Assembly: GCA_002238565.1 (NCBI GenBank)
Contig: MPMP01000035.1
Location: 1 to 49,319 of the forward strand
Length of the DNA stretch: 49,319 nt
Origin: Albidovulum sp. bin36
GTDB lineage: Bacteria > Pseudomonadota > Alphaproteobacteria > Rhodobacterales > Rhodobacteraceae
Direction: 5' to 3'
Shown: positions 11,626-20,558 of the stretch, piece after piece
Position numbering within the stretch: position 1 is the stretch's first letter
Layout of the letters: each line of letters starts with the position of its first letter
The notes under the pieces: model-generated
What the model was told of the DNA's origin: nothing
Database searches by the model: none
The model's input: only the letters and a program-made list of their open reading frames with translations
Position numbers and translations under genes: made by a program

Positions 11626-12078
11626 TCATTGGCCCAGAATCTGTTCCAGCCTTTCCCGCTCGTCGTCTCGAAGCGCATCCTTTTGCCGAGAAGGCTTTCG
11701 GCGCTGGCGTATGTAGAGCGCGCATAGGGCCGTTCCGATCAGGAGTATTATAGGTCCGGACGCGTATAGAAGAATGTTGGCGCCCTTCAAATTCGGCCTC
11801 AGCAGTACGAACTCCCCGTACCGATCAACGACGAAGTCGTAAATGTCGCTGTCGTCTTTGCCGTTCCGAAGCTGCTCTCTAACGATTCTGCGGAGATCGG
11901 ATGCCAGTTCGGCGTTTGAGTCGTCGATCGATTCGTTTCGGCAAATCAGGCAGCGCAAATTGGAAGAGATTTCCCTTGCTCGCGCTTCGAGGCGGGGATC
12001 CTCCAGGATCTCGCCGGGTTCGACTGCCGCCGACATTGTCGCGGCAAGCAGGCTCAAAGCAACGGCAAGCCATTTCAT
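11626..12078 (-). CDS. ccmH: Cytochrome c-type biogenesis protein CcmH/CycL
   Basis: Membrane-anchored periplasmic thiol protein that keeps apocytochrome c cysteines reduced for haem attachment. The 150-residue protein has a signal peptide (about residues 1-19), the redox motif LRCLICRN at about residue 40, the three-helix region through YGEFVLLRP, one transmembrane helix at about residues 104-124, and a short charged tail. It is the short CcmH form with no fused CcmI domain. The ATG at 12076-12078 follows the ccmF stop by four bases, supporting the start over the longer frame from 12216. The usual ccmG/dsbE gene between ccmF and ccmH is absent here. Confidence 0.93.
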   Translation of the reverse strand: MKWLAVALSLLAATMSAAVEPGEILEDPRLEARAREISSNLRCLICRNESIDDSNAELASDLRRIVREQLRNGKDDSDIYDFVVDRYGEFVLLRPNLKGANILLYASGPIILLIGTALCALYIRQRRKPSRQKDALRDDERERLEQILGQ

Positions 12079-12082
12079 CGCG

Positions 12083-14056
12083 CTACGCAATCCTTGCCCT
12101 TGCAGACGCGCCTGCGGCGATTCCGACGCGGTATCGGCGGTCGAAGAGGCTCGCCAGCGCGCCCGCGGCCATAAACAGCGCGCCGATCCATATCCAGTTG
12201 GCCAGGGGCTTGACATAGGACCGGATGGCGTAGCCGCCGTCGGGCTGCCTGTCGCCGATTACGATATATATATCTCGCATGAATCCCATGTCGATCGCCG
12301 CTTCCGTGGTTTGAGTTCCGGCGGCCGTGTAAAACCTCTTTTCGGGCCTTAGCGTCGCAACGAAATCCCCGCCGCTGGAAACGTTGAATTCGCCGGCAAT
12401 CGACACGAAGTTCGGGCCTTGCAATTCCCGGACGCCGATGAACTCGACTGAATAGCTTCCCAAGTCGTAGCGGGACCCGGGCATTGCGGCTCTAATGTCT
12501 TCAACTTCCCAAGCCGTAATCGAGGCTATTCCAAGTATCGTCAGGCCCAATCCGGAATGCGCGAGGAATTTTCCCCAAATCGCTCCGGGAAGGCCCGCCA
12601 ACCTCGCGATCGAACCGGGAACGCCCGCGCGACCGCCCGAGGCTCGCCGGGCGAAATCGGCCGCCGACCCCAGGACTAGCCATGACGCCAGCGTAAAGCC
12701 GATAGGCGCGAGCATGCCGCCGCCGGTCTGCAAAGACCAGGCCAAGGCCCCGCAAGCCAAAGACACCGCCATCGCGCCGTAAAGGTCGCGGGCGGCTCCG
12801 GCGATCGAGCCGCGCTTCCATGGGAGAATTGCTCCGAGCGGAAGAATCGCCGCCAATGCAACCATGAACGGCGTAAAGGCGATTTCGAAAAAGGGCGGCC
12901 CTACGGATAGCTTTCTGTCGAAGAAAAGCTCGGCCGCCAGGGGCCAGAATGTTCCGATGAAAACGACGAGCGTCGCAACGACCAATAAAAGGTTGTTCAT
13001 GATCAAGGCGGACTCTCTGCTGGTCGCGCTAAACGCCCCCTTGGCCAGTAATTGCGCCGAGCGAAGCGAATAAAGCAGCAGCGCGCCTCCGGTGAACAGC
13101 CCGAGTATAGCCAGTATGAAAACGCCGCGAGCGGGATCCGTTGCGAATGCGTGCACCGAGGTCAGAACGCCCGATCTTACGATGAAAGTTCCGGCGAGCG
13201 AAAACGAAAACGCTAGAATCGCCAGCAGCACGGTCCAGCTTTTCAAACTCTCCCTCTTCTCGACGACCGTTGCGGAGTGCAGTAGAGCGGTAGCGATCAG
13301 CCAAGGCATGAACGACGCGTTTTCGACGGGGTCCCAGAACCACCATCCCCCCCAGCCGAGTTCATAGTACGCCCACCAGGACCCGAGCGCGATTCCGAGG
13401 GTTAGAAACATCCAGGACGCGAGCGTCCAGGGTCGGACCCAGCGCGCCCAGGCCGCATCGATCTTGCCTTCGATCAATGCCGCCACCGCGAAGCTGAACG
13501 ACATCGAAAGGCCCACGTAGCCAAGGTACAGAAACGGCGGATGGAACGCCAGGCCGGGATCCTGCAGCAAAGGATTCAGGTCCCGGCCGTTGAACGGCGG
13601 CGAAGCCAGCCTCGCGAACGGGTTTGAAGAGAAAATTATGAAAGCGTAGAATGCGCACCCGACCAGAGCCTGCACCGCGAGCACTCTAGCCTTCAGCCTC
13701 AATGGAAGCCCGCGGCCGAATAGCGCCGCAGCCGCCCCGAATGCCGATAGAATCAGCACCCATAGCAGCATCGAACCTTCATGATTGCCCCAAACGCCAG
13801 TGATCTTGTAGAGTATCGGCTTGGCGGCATGGGAATTGCCGGCAACCAGCGAAACGGAGAAGTCGGAGCCGACGAAGGCGGCCGTCAACGCGGCGAAGGA
13901 AGTCGCAACCAGAACGAATTGAACAACGGCGCAAGGAACGGCGGCCTGCGCCCATGCGAACCAACCTTTCCCGGCTCCGACCATTGGCACAATGCCTTGA
14001 ACGACCGAGACTAGAAAAGCCGCGATCAGTGCAAAATGCCCGAGTTCATTCACCAT
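12083..14056 (-). CDS. ccmF: Haem lyase CcmF
   Basis: Large integral membrane protein (657 residues, about fifteen hydrophobic segments) that attaches haem to apocytochrome c with CcmH. The tryptophan-rich haem-handling WWD motif is present (WGGWWFWDPVENASFMPWL, about residue 235), as are conserved histidines in NHEGSMLLW and in HSATVV and TSVHAFATDP. It starts with ATGGTGAATGAA at 14056, with GAGG upstream. The gene lies 142 bases after ccmE, and its stop is four bases before the ccmH start. Length is usual for the family. Confidence 0.95.
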   Translation of the reverse strand: MVNELGHFALIAAFLVSVVQGIVPMVGAGKGWFAWAQAAVPCAVVQFVLVATSFAALTAAFVGSDFSVSLVAGNSHAAKPILYKITGVWGNHEGSMLLWVLILSAFGAAAALFGRGLPLRLKARVLAVQALVGCAFYAFIIFSSNPFARLASPPFNGRDLNPLLQDPGLAFHPPFLYLGYVGLSMSFSFAVAALIEGKIDAAWARWVRPWTLASWMFLTLGIALGSWWAYYELGWGGWWFWDPVENASFMPWLIATALLHSATVVEKRESLKSWTVLLAILAFSFSLAGTFIVRSGVLTSVHAFATDPARGVFILAILGLFTGGALLLYSLRSAQLLAKGAFSATSRESALIMNNLLLVVATLVVFIGTFWPLAAELFFDRKLSVGPPFFEIAFTPFMVALAAILPLGAILPWKRGSIAGAARDLYGAMAVSLACGALAWSLQTGGGMLAPIGFTLASWLVLGSAADFARRASGGRAGVPGSIARLAGLPGAIWGKFLAHSGLGLTILGIASITAWEVEDIRAAMPGSRYDLGSYSVEFIGVRELQGPNFVSIAGEFNVSSGGDFVATLRPEKRFYTAAGTQTTEAAIDMGFMRDIYIVIGDRQPDGGYAIRSYVKPLANWIWIGALFMAAGALASLFDRRYRVGIAAGASARARIA

Positions 14057-14198
14057 CCGGAATCCTCGCCGGCAGCAATTGGCCGGTGCCTCGACCGAAG
14101 TTTCGGCGCACCGAAACTAGCGCCAATAGACAACCGAATCGAGCGGTACGCGCATTCGGTTTCGCGCCGGACCTAATCGCAGGCGCCTACCGGCGCGG

Positions 14199-14645
14199 CT
14201 ATTCGCCGGCCGCGGGCTTGAATACGCCGCGTTCCTTGAGAGCATCGGCAACCTCCTTTGGCATGTAGGTTTCGTCATGCTTGGCAAGAATCTCCGTCGC
14301 CCGAAAAACATCCCCGGAATAGCGTCCCAATGCTATGGCGCCTTGGCCTTCCGCGAACAAGTCCGGCAATATTCCTTCGAATCGGACTTCGAGGGAGGCT
14401 TCGCCGTCGGTAACATGGAAACTGATTGAACCGTCCGCCATTTGCCTTATGGAGCCGTCTTCCACGAGCCCGCCAATCCTAAAAAGCTCTCGCGGCCCCG
14501 GCGCATCCTCCAAAACCTCCGCCGGGCTGCGAAAATACGCAATTCCGTCGCGAAACGCAAAACCGAAAAGCACGGATGCCGCAATCAGGCAACCGCCGGC
14601 CGCGGCGATGAGAGCCAGCCGCTGCTTTCTGCGCAGCCCCGCCAT
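14199..14645 (-). CDS. ccmE: Cytochrome c maturation haem chaperone CcmE
   Basis: Periplasmic haem chaperone that covalently binds haem before passing it to CcmF. The 148-residue protein has a basic N terminus (LRRKQR), one transmembrane anchor (about residues 10-28), an OB-fold beta domain, and the haem-binding His in LAKHDETYMP (about residue 124) with the conserved Tyr three residues further on. Typical family stretches RIGGLVEDGSI and VRFEGILPDLFAEGQGAIALG are present. It begins four bases after argC ends, so the two are probably co-translated. Confidence 0.96.
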   Translation of the reverse strand: MAGLRRKQRLALIAAAGGCLIAASVLFGFAFRDGIAYFRSPAEVLEDAPGPRELFRIGGLVEDGSIRQMADGSISFHVTDGEASLEVRFEGILPDLFAEGQGAIALGRYSGDVFRATEILAKHDETYMPKEVADALKERGVFKPAAGE

Positions 14646-14649
14646 GCTA

Positions 14650-15678
14650 TCAAGGAAACATCGGCGCGGAGTCCAGGCCGGTCGTTTCAGGCAAGCCGAG
14701 CATCAGGTTGGCGTTCTGAACCGCCTGTCCGGAGGAGCCCTTCGCAAGGTTGTCTAGAACGGAGATAACAATGGCCCGCCCTTCCCTTCGGTCGGAAACG
14801 ACGCCGATATGAACGAAGTTCGACCCGCGAACATGCCGCGTGGAAGGGTGATCGCCGAACGGCAGGACGAAGACGAATGGCTCCCGCTCGTACCGGCGCC
14901 GCAGAGCTTCGTGAATTCTCGCGGGCTCGCCGCGCACGTAGACGGTCGCAAGTATGCCCCGGTTCTGCGGGAGGAGATGGGGAACGAAAGTTACGCGCAC
15001 GCGCTTTCCGAAGGCTCGCGACAGTTCCTGATCGAATTCCGCCAAGTGGCGGTGCGCCGCTACGCTGTAGGCCTGGAATCCTTCCGACACCTCCGAATGG
15101 AGCGTTCCTTCCTTCGGGCTCCGCCCCGCTCCCGACACGCCGGTTTTCAAGTCGATGATTATTTCGCCCGGATCTATCGCGCCGGCTTCCGCGAGCGGCA
15201 TCAAGGGGAAGAGGCCGGCGGCGGAATTGCATCCGGTGCATGCGACGAGCCGCGCGCCGGCGATGTCCTCCCGATAGAATTCTGTAAGCCCGTATACTGC
15301 TTGCTCCTGAAGTTCCGGCGCCGCGTGAGGACGCCCGTACCATCGCCGGTATTCAGCAGTATCGCGCAGGCGGAAATCGGCCGAAAGGTCGACCACCTTG
15401 ACGGTCTCCGGCAGGGTTTTGATTACGTCCTGGCTCGTTGCATGCGGAAGCGCGCAGAAAACCAGCTCGATTTCCGAAAGGTCGATTTCGGCGAGAACGT
15501 TTAGCCTCGGCAGATCCAAATGCCTGAAGCCGGGAAACACGTCCGGCATTTCGAGGCCGGCCTTGCGGTCCGCCACGAGCGCTGAAATTTCCAGCCAGGG
15601 GTGAGTGGAAGCAATTCTGACAAGTTCCGCGCCGGTGTATCCACTCGCTCCAACTATTGCGATGCGCTTTTTTTCCAT
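14650..15678 (-). CDS. argC: N-acetyl-gamma-glutamyl-phosphate reductase ArgC
   Basis: NADPH-dependent third step of arginine synthesis: reduces N-acetylglutamyl-phosphate to the semialdehyde. The 342-residue protein begins [19 protein letters not shown], with the Rossmann GxxGYTG loop at residues about 10-16. The active-site Cys lies in [16 protein letters not shown]; more usual homologues read NPGCYPT, so this local variant is slightly unusual. The catalytic His region is [10 protein letters not shown]. The start at 15676-15678 is chosen over a much longer in-frame opening to 16371, which only reads through murI on another frame. It follows murI by 53 bases. Confidence 0.92.
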   Translation of the reverse strand: MEKKRIAIVGASGYTGAELVRIASTHPWLEISALVADRKAGLEMPDVFPGFRHLDLPRLNVLAEIDLSEIELVFCALPHATSQDVIKTLPETVKVVDLSADFRLRDTAEYRRWYGRPHAAPELQEQAVYGLTEFYREDIAGARLVACTGCNSAAGLFPLMPLAEAGAIDPGEIIIDLKTGVSGAGRSPKEGTLHSEVSEGFQAYSVAAHRHLAEFDQELSRAFGKRVRVTFVPHLLPQNRGILATVYVRGEPARIHEALRRRYEREPFVFVLPFGDHPSTRHVRGSNFVHIGVVSDRREGRAIVISVLDNLAKGSSGQAVQNANLMLGLPETTGLDSAPMFP

Positions 15679-15731
15679 GTTTCGATCAGTCAGTCGTTCG
15701 GCCAGGGCATGTTCGGCGGCGCCGCGAGGCG

Positions 15732-16544
15732 TCAGACGGATTCGAACTCGATCTTGCGTCCTAGAAACCGCGTTGCCTTTCGCGATACCGATTCGGCATC
15801 GGCGGTCGTGTAAAAGCCGCCGGTTCCCGATGTCGCCAGCATGTTCGGATGCCGCTCCAAATAGTCCGCCAGGCTCTCCGCTACCAGATTCGCCTGGCTG
15901 ACGCACTTTACTTTTGGCCCGAGCGCGTCTTGAAACGCGCGCTGGAACAACGGGTAGTGAGTGCAGGCGAGAATCGCGGCTTCGGGATTCGGCATCCTGC
16001 GAAGCAAAGCCTCCACGTGGCTGCGCACGAGCGCCTCCGCTAGAATATCGTCGTTCGCTTCGATGGCGTCCACCAGACCGCCGCAAGGCTGCGCCTCCAC
16101 GTCGACGCCGATGGCTCGAAAGGCCAGTTCCCGCTGGAACGCCCGGGACGCCACGGTTGCAGGGGTCGCGAACAGCGCGACATTTTTCACGTCGACTTCC
16201 CTCGGCTGGGACTGATCGCCCCACCGCCGTTCCGTAAGCACTTCGATCATGGGAACGAATACGCCGAGAACGCGCTTGTCCGCAGGCAGCCAGGTTTCCT
16301 GAATGCGCTTGAGGGCGACTGCGGAAGCCGTGTTGCAAGCTAGAATCACGAGGCGGCATCCTAGGCGCCAAAGCATTTCAACGCCGCTGCAGGTCAGCTG
16401 AAAAATATCGTCGGCATCCCGCACGCCGTAGGGGGCGTTTCGATTGTCTCCCAGGTAGGCTATTGGCACGTCGGGCATTCGCCTTGCGACGCTGTCGTAG
16501 ATCGTAAGGCCGCCAAGCCCGGAATCGAATAGTCCAATCGTCAT
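15732..16544 (-). CDS. murI: Glutamate racemase MurI
   Basis: Interconverts L- and D-glutamate to supply D-glutamate for peptidoglycan. The 270-residue protein starts [14 protein letters not shown], with the catalytic cysteines in LACNTASA (about residue 70) and LACTHYPLF (about residue 180) and the neighbouring [11 protein letters not shown] motif. The ATG at 16542-16544 is chosen because homologues start at the IGLFDSG strand; a longer frame to 16679 overlaps rpsI. It lies 61 bases after rpsI and 53 bases before argC. Confidence 0.94.
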   Translation of the reverse strand: MTIGLFDSGLGGLTIYDSVARRMPDVPIAYLGDNRNAPYGVRDADDIFQLTCSGVEMLWRLGCRLVILACNTASAVALKRIQETWLPADKRVLGVFVPMIEVLTERRWGDQSQPREVDVKNVALFATPATVASRAFQRELAFRAIGVDVEAQPCGGLVDAIEANDDILAEALVRSHVEALLRRMPNPEAAILACTHYPLFQRAFQDALGPKVKCVSQANLVAESLADYLERHPNMLATSGTGGFYTTADAESVSRKATRFLGRKIEFESV

Positions 16545-16605
16545 GTCCGGCAGGCGGCCGCGCCGTCGAAATCCGGGCGAACGGCCAGCGCTCGCTAAAC
16601 GAATC

Positions 16606-17103
16606 CTAGCGCTTGGAGAATTGGAAGCTGCGGCGAGCCTTTCGCTTGCCGTATTTTTTTCGCTCCACCACGCGCGCATCCCGCGTAAGGAACCCCGCTG
16701 CCTTGAGAGCCGGGCGATAGCCGGGTTCGAAGAGCTGCAGAGCCTTTGAAATTCCGTGCTTGACCGCGCCCGCCTGCCCGGACAATCCGCCGCCCTTGAC
16801 CGTCGCCATGACGTCGAACTGATTCTCGACGTTGGCGACCTGGAAAGGCTGGCGCAAAATCATCTGCAGCACTGGACGGGCGAAATATTCCGGCAATGAT
16901 TTTCCGTTTACGGTAATCATTCCGCTGCCGGGCTTTATCCAGACTCGAGCGACCGCATCCTTGCGCTTGCCCGTCGCATAGGAGCGATTCAGGGCATCGC
17001 GCTTCGGCTGAGGCGCCTGCTGCGGCTCCGCATCCGGCATCGCCTCTTCATCGGCTGCGATCTTACCCTTCAACTCGTCCAGCGATTTAATCGATTCTTC
17101 CAT
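16606..17103 (-). CDS. rpsI: 30S ribosomal protein S9
   Basis: Small-subunit ribosomal protein whose C-terminal tail contacts P-site tRNA. The core is typical: [38 protein letters not shown], and the C-terminal [17 protein letters not shown] ending in the conserved Lys-Arg. At 165 residues it is longer than the bacterial minimum of about 130, because of a charged acidic N-terminal extension (residues 1-40, rich in Glu, Asp, Pro and Gln); such extensions occur in some alphaproteobacteria. The ATG at 17101-17103 has GGAG upstream and lies two bases after the rplM stop, so the earlier in-frame ATG at 17136 is less likely. Confidence 0.95.
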   Translation of the reverse strand: MEESIKSLDELKGKIAADEEAMPDAEPQQAPQPKRDALNRSYATGKRKDAVARVWIKPGSGMITVNGKSLPEYFARPVLQMILRQPFQVANVENQFDVMATVKGGGLSGQAGAVKHGISKALQLFEPGYRPALKAAGFLTRDARVVERKKYGKRKARRSFQFSKR

Positions 17104-17105
17104 GT

Positions 17106-17570
17106 TTAGCCGCTCCGAGTGTTTTTCTTGTTCCATGCCGCGATATCCAGCACTTCCGGCTTCTGCGGCGCATGCGGGTGATCGGAGCCGTTGTAGACGC
17201 GCAAATGAGTCAGTTGCTGGCGCGAAAGCGGACCGCCCGGCAGCATTCTTTGCACGGCCTTCATCACCAGCCGTTCCGGGTGCTTGCCTTCGAGGATCTG
17301 CCTGGCCGTTCTCGATTTGATTCCGCCCGGATATCCGGTGTGTCTGTAGTATTTTTTGTTTTCGAGCTTGCGGCCGGTCAGCGCGACCTTGCCCGCGTTC
17401 ACCACGATAACGTAGTCACCCATGTCCATGTGGGGCGTGAATGAGGGCTTGTGCTTTCCGCGCAGCCTAGCGGCGATAATTGCCGCCAGGCGACCCAGCA
17501 CGAGGCCCTCGGCGTCAATTAGCACCCAATTCTTTTCGATGTCCGCGGGTCTTGCGGAATAGGTTGGCAT
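17106..17570 (-). CDS. rplM: 50S ribosomal protein L13
   Basis: Large-subunit ribosomal protein, early in 50S assembly. The 154-residue protein carries the family stretches [49 protein letters not shown] and [26 protein letters not shown]. It is the first gene of the rplM-rpsI unit, with a predicted promoter at 17628-17655. Confidence 0.97.
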   Translation of the reverse strand: MPTYSARPADIEKNWVLIDAEGLVLGRLAAIIAARLRGKHKPSFTPHMDMGDYVIVVNAGKVALTGRKLENKKYYRHTGYPGGIKSRTARQILEGKHPERLVMKAVQRMLPGGPLSRQQLTHLRVYNGSDHPHAPQKPEVLDIAAWNKKNTRSG

Positions 17571-17767
17571 CGTTCCGTTCCGATATTGCTAAAAAACCTC
17601 TTGCGCAAGGAAGCGCGCAGCCAGTGCCTAATAGCGATTAATAATGCGGCGTCAACACAAAAATGCGAATTGTTCAATAAAATTCAGTAACATAGTGATG
17701 CGGTAACATAATACCGCTTGAACTATCCGCCTGCCAGCGGCCCCCGATTCGGTTTCGGGCCTCCGCC
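17571..17767. other. Leader and promoter region of the rplM operon
   Basis: About 200 bases of unusually A+T-rich DNA between rplM and the thioesterase gene. On the minus strand it carries a promoter (separate entry) and a transcribed leader with CTTGCGCAAG (17601-17610, a perfect 10-base palindrome) followed by GAGGTTTTTT. This could fold as a small hairpin with a U-run close to the start codon. Whether it regulates L13/S9 is unknown. Confidence 0.4.
17628..17655 (-). promoter_or_regulatory. Predicted promoter of rplM-rpsI
   Basis: On the minus strand TTGACG (17655-17650) and TATTAG (17633-17628) stand 16 bases apart, with A+T-rich sequence upstream of the -35 box, as expected for a strong ribosomal-protein promoter. 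The predicted start near 17621 leaves a leader of about 50 bases. Confidence 0.5.
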
Positions 17768-18187
17768 CTATCCGCTCGATGGCAGCGCGTAGCTCAAGCT
17801 CGCTCTCGCGACGGGGTCGCCGTCCAGTTCGGCGTAAATCATGGCATCGGCGACCGCGAGTCGCCGCCCTAGCTTCAAAAGCCGCGTCTTCGCATGCAGA
17901 GCATCGCCCGAGGGCCTTCGCATGAAATCTATCGAGCAGTTCGTCGTAACGGCCAAAACGACGGGTCCGGCATGGGCGAGTACGGTCAAATAGACGGAAA
18001 CGTCCGCGAGGAAAAACATTGTCGGACCTGAAATGGTCCCGCCCGGCCGAAAGTTCTCCCATTCGACGGTCATGCTCGTTCGCAATCGCCCGGGATCCAC
18101 GCTTTCGATGCGCACGGTATCGGCGCACTGCGGGAATTCCCGCCGCAGCAGGTCAGATAATTCGGATTTCGTCATTTTCGGTTTCAT
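17768..18187 (-). CDS. PaaI-type hotdog-fold thioesterase
   Basis: A 139-residue hotdog-fold protein expected to hydrolyse acyl-CoA thioesters. The central helix region FRPGGTISGPTMFFLADVSVYLTVLA matches the PaaI/4HBT pattern, where the GG-x-ISGP stretch replaces the more common HGG, followed by NCSIDFMRRPSGDALHAKTRLLKLGRRLAVADAMIY. It is divergent from the enoyl-CoA hydratase at 18256, with only 68 bases between the starts, so the pair probably shares a control region. The substrate is unknown. Confidence 0.87.
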   Translation of the reverse strand: MKPKMTKSELSDLLRREFPQCADTVRIESVDPGRLRTSMTVEWENFRPGGTISGPTMFFLADVSVYLTVLAHAGPVVLAVTTNCSIDFMRRPSGDALHAKTRLLKLGRRLAVADAMIYAELDGDPVARASLSYALPSSG

Positions 18188-18255
18188 GCTATGCTCCGCG
18201 AAATTTGCGGCGACCCGCCGGCTTGCATCGAAAAAGTGATATTCGAGGAATTGGC

Positions 18256-19047
18256 ATGCAACAAGCTTTGCTCATGAGAAGCGACCTGGACGGCGTATCG
18301 ACGCTGACCCTCAACTCGCCGAGCAACTTGAATGCGCTGTCGGAGGCGATGATAGATGCCATCACCTCGGCGCTACTTGAAATCTCGAGCGACAAATCCG
18401 TTCGAGTTCTTGTACTGCAAGGCGCCGGCAACGCTTTCTGCGCCGGCCACGACCTCAAGGAAATGACCCGGGGTCGCCAGGCGCCGGACGGAGGCAAGGC
18501 GTATTTCAAAATGATTTTCGACAAGTGCGCGGCAATGATGACGGCGATAATGCAGCAGCCGCAGCCGGTTATCGCAAAGGTTCACGGCGTGGCGGTGGCT
18601 GCCGGATGCCAGCTCGTCGCCAGCTGCGATATGGCAGTTAGTTCCGAGGCGGCGCGATTCGGGGTCAACGGAGTTAATATCGGCTTGTTCTGCTCGACGC
18701 CGATGGTTGCGCTTACGCGCAACATTCACCGGAAGGCCGCATTCGAACTTCTAACCACCGGCGACTTGATTCCGGCCGGTAGAGCGCATGAGCTCGGGCT
18801 CGTCAATAAAGTCGTGCCTGCCGAGGATCTCGACAGCGCGACGAGAGAGCTTGCTCGAAAAGTTGCCGGCAAGCTTGGCGCGGCCGTCAAGATCGGCAAG
18901 CTCGCCTTCTACAAGCAGGCGCAAATGCCGTTGGAGCAGGCGTACAAGTACACGGGCGAGGTCATGGTCGAGAACATGCTTTACCGGGATACGGAGGAAG
19001 GGATTTCCGCCTTTCTTGAAAAACGGCCTCCCTCCTGGGCGAAATAG
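18256..19047 (+). CDS. Enoyl-CoA hydratase (ECHDC3-like crotonase)
   Basis: A 263-residue crotonase-fold enzyme acting on enoyl-CoA esters. The oxyanion-hole segments are AGNAFCAGHDLKEM (about residue 63) and HGVAVAAGCQLVASCDMAVSS (about residue 113), followed by FGVNGVNIGLFCSTPMVALTR, a signature of the ECHDC3-like branch. The ATG at 18256 has GAGGAA five bases upstream, which decides the start; the frame open from 18019 overlaps the divergent thioesterase. It ends with EKRPPSWAK. Confidence 0.93.
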   Translation: MQQALLMRSDLDGVSTLTLNSPSNLNALSEAMIDAITSALLEISSDKSVRVLVLQGAGNAFCAGHDLKEMTRGRQAPDGGKAYFKMIFDKCAAMMTAIMQQPQPVIAKVHGVAVAAGCQLVASCDMAVSSEAARFGVNGVNIGLFCSTPMVALTRNIHRKAAFELLTTGDLIPAGRAHELGLVNKVVPAEDLDSATRELARKVAGKLGAAVKIGKLAFYKQAQMPLEQAYKYTGEVMVENMLYRDTEEGISAFLEKRPPSWAK

Positions 19048-19063
19048 CGTTCAATATTTTTTC

Positions 19064-19091
19064 GCCGGCCATTCCGCCGCTGCAGGCCGGC
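19064..19091. terminator. Inverted repeat between convergent genes, possible terminator
   Basis: GCCGGCC (19064-19070) and GGCCGGC (19085-19091) are perfect complements around a 14-base loop, placed exactly between the converging stops at 19047 and 19092. A T-rich run precedes it on the plus strand but does not follow it, so it is not a textbook intrinsic terminator. Confidence 0.35.
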
Positions 19092-20558
19092 TTAGCCGCG
19101 ACTGAATTTTTTCTCCAAGTACGTGAGCAGCGGCTTTTCCGAAGCTTCGAAGCCGCAAGCGGCATTGATCGTGTCTCTTGGAGGCCGCAGCGAACCATGA
19201 CTGTGAACGGAGCGCCTGAGCCACTCCGCAGCAGGTTCGGCCGAGCCCAGCCTCAAGGATTCATCCAAGTCCGGCAGGCTGTCGCTCATCGCCTCGAACA
19301 AGCATCCCGCGTAGACATTGCCGAGCGCGTATGTTGGAAAGTAGCCGAATTCGCCCACGCTCCAATGGACGTCCTGCAGAAACCCGTTTGACGGCCTGTC
19401 GACGTCGCGACCGAAATCGGCCTTGAATCTCGCATTCCAGGCCTCCTCAATGTCGGCTATCTTCAATTTCCCTTGAATAACTTCACGCTCGAGATCGAAC
19501 CTTAGCAGAATATGGAGATTGTAGTGCAGCTCGTCCGCTTCGGTTCTTATGAAGCCGGCGTTCACCCTGTTCGCCGCCGCATAGAACTCCTGTTCGCTCG
19601 CGACCCCGATGTCGCCGAAAATTCCCCGCAGCCGTCCAAATAGCCATTCGCAAAACGCTCGCCCTCTTCCCAGCTGATTCTCGAAAATTCTGGACTGGCT
19701 TTCGTGCACGCCGAAAGACGCGGCCCGTCCGACCGGCGCGAAAGCAAATTTCCGGTCGATGTTTCTTTCGTACACCGCATGCCCGGTTTCATGAATCGTC
19801 GAATAGATGCAGTTGAATGGATCGGCCTCATCCGTACGCGTGGTGATCCTGGCATCGTCTCCGCTACCCGAAGAAAATGGATGCACGGAGACATCGAGAC
19901 GCCCTCTGCCGAAGTCGTAGCTGAATGATTGCGCTAGTTCGCGGGCGAATTCCAGCTGCTTCGAAACTGGAAACATTCCGTTGAGAGCCGCGGCGCCGCT
20001 GTCGCGGTCCATGCCGTCCAGCAACTCCACAAGCCCACGTCGGAGGCGGTCGAAAATCGGTTCGATCGCGCTCGCGGTCAAGCCGGCTTCGTACCTGTCG
20101 AGAAGCGCGTCGTAGGGGTCGCCGCCGTCCGCCAGAGCTGCGGCTTCCTCGCGCTTGAGCGCGACGACCCTTGCCAATGCCGGCATGAATTGGTCCTTGC
20201 TGTCGGTACTTCTCGCCTGTTTCCAAACCGAATGCGCCAAGGAAGTTTCTCTCGCTAGCCTGCCCGGGAGATCGGCGGGGATTTTCAGTTTTTGCTCGTA
20301 GTCCTTCCGAATCAACCGAACATTGGCCTTATCCGCTTCGGACAGCGAAGACTCGTCGACCGAGGCAAGCCATTCGCCGATCATCGGCGCGGTGCGCCGT
20401 TCATGCAGCACGCTCTCCATCGCGGCCATAACTTCAGCCCTTTGGTTCTGCGCCTTGTCGGGCATCATGGTGTCCCGGTCCCAGTATAGATGCCCGGCCG
20501 CCTGCCCGACGGCTTCCGACGTTCGCACGTAGGACATTAGCTTATCGAATGCGCTCAT
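19092..20558 (-). CDS. M32-family metallocarboxypeptidase
   Basis: A 488-residue zinc carboxypeptidase of the Taq/Pfu type, which removes C-terminal residues from peptides. The zinc motif HExxH is seen in IHETGHAVYE (about residue 265), with the third-ligand Glu in GVHESQSRIFEN about 30 residues later. HPF and the DxRxTTR-like stretch (ITTRTDEADPF) are also present. It overlaps the end of ctaA by four bases (ATGA), which supports the start and an operon. Length is usual. Confidence 0.95.
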   Translation of the reverse strand: MSAFDKLMSYVRTSEAVGQAAGHLYWDRDTMMPDKAQNQRAEVMAAMESVLHERRTAPMIGEWLASVDESSLSEADKANVRLIRKDYEQKLKIPADLPGRLARETSLAHSVWKQARSTDSKDQFMPALARVVALKREEAAALADGGDPYDALLDRYEAGLTASAIEPIFDRLRRGLVELLDGMDRDSGAAALNGMFPVSKQLEFARELAQSFSYDFGRGRLDVSVHPFSSGSGDDARITTRTDEADPFNCIYSTIHETGHAVYERNIDRKFAFAPVGRAASFGVHESQSRIFENQLGRGRAFCEWLFGRLRGIFGDIGVASEQEFYAAANRVNAGFIRTEADELHYNLHILLRFDLEREVIQGKLKIADIEEAWNARFKADFGRDVDRPSNGFLQDVHWSVGEFGYFPTYALGNVYAGCLFEAMSDSLPDLDESLRLGSAEPAAEWLRRSVHSHGSLRPPRDTINAACGFEASEKPLLTYLEKKFSRG

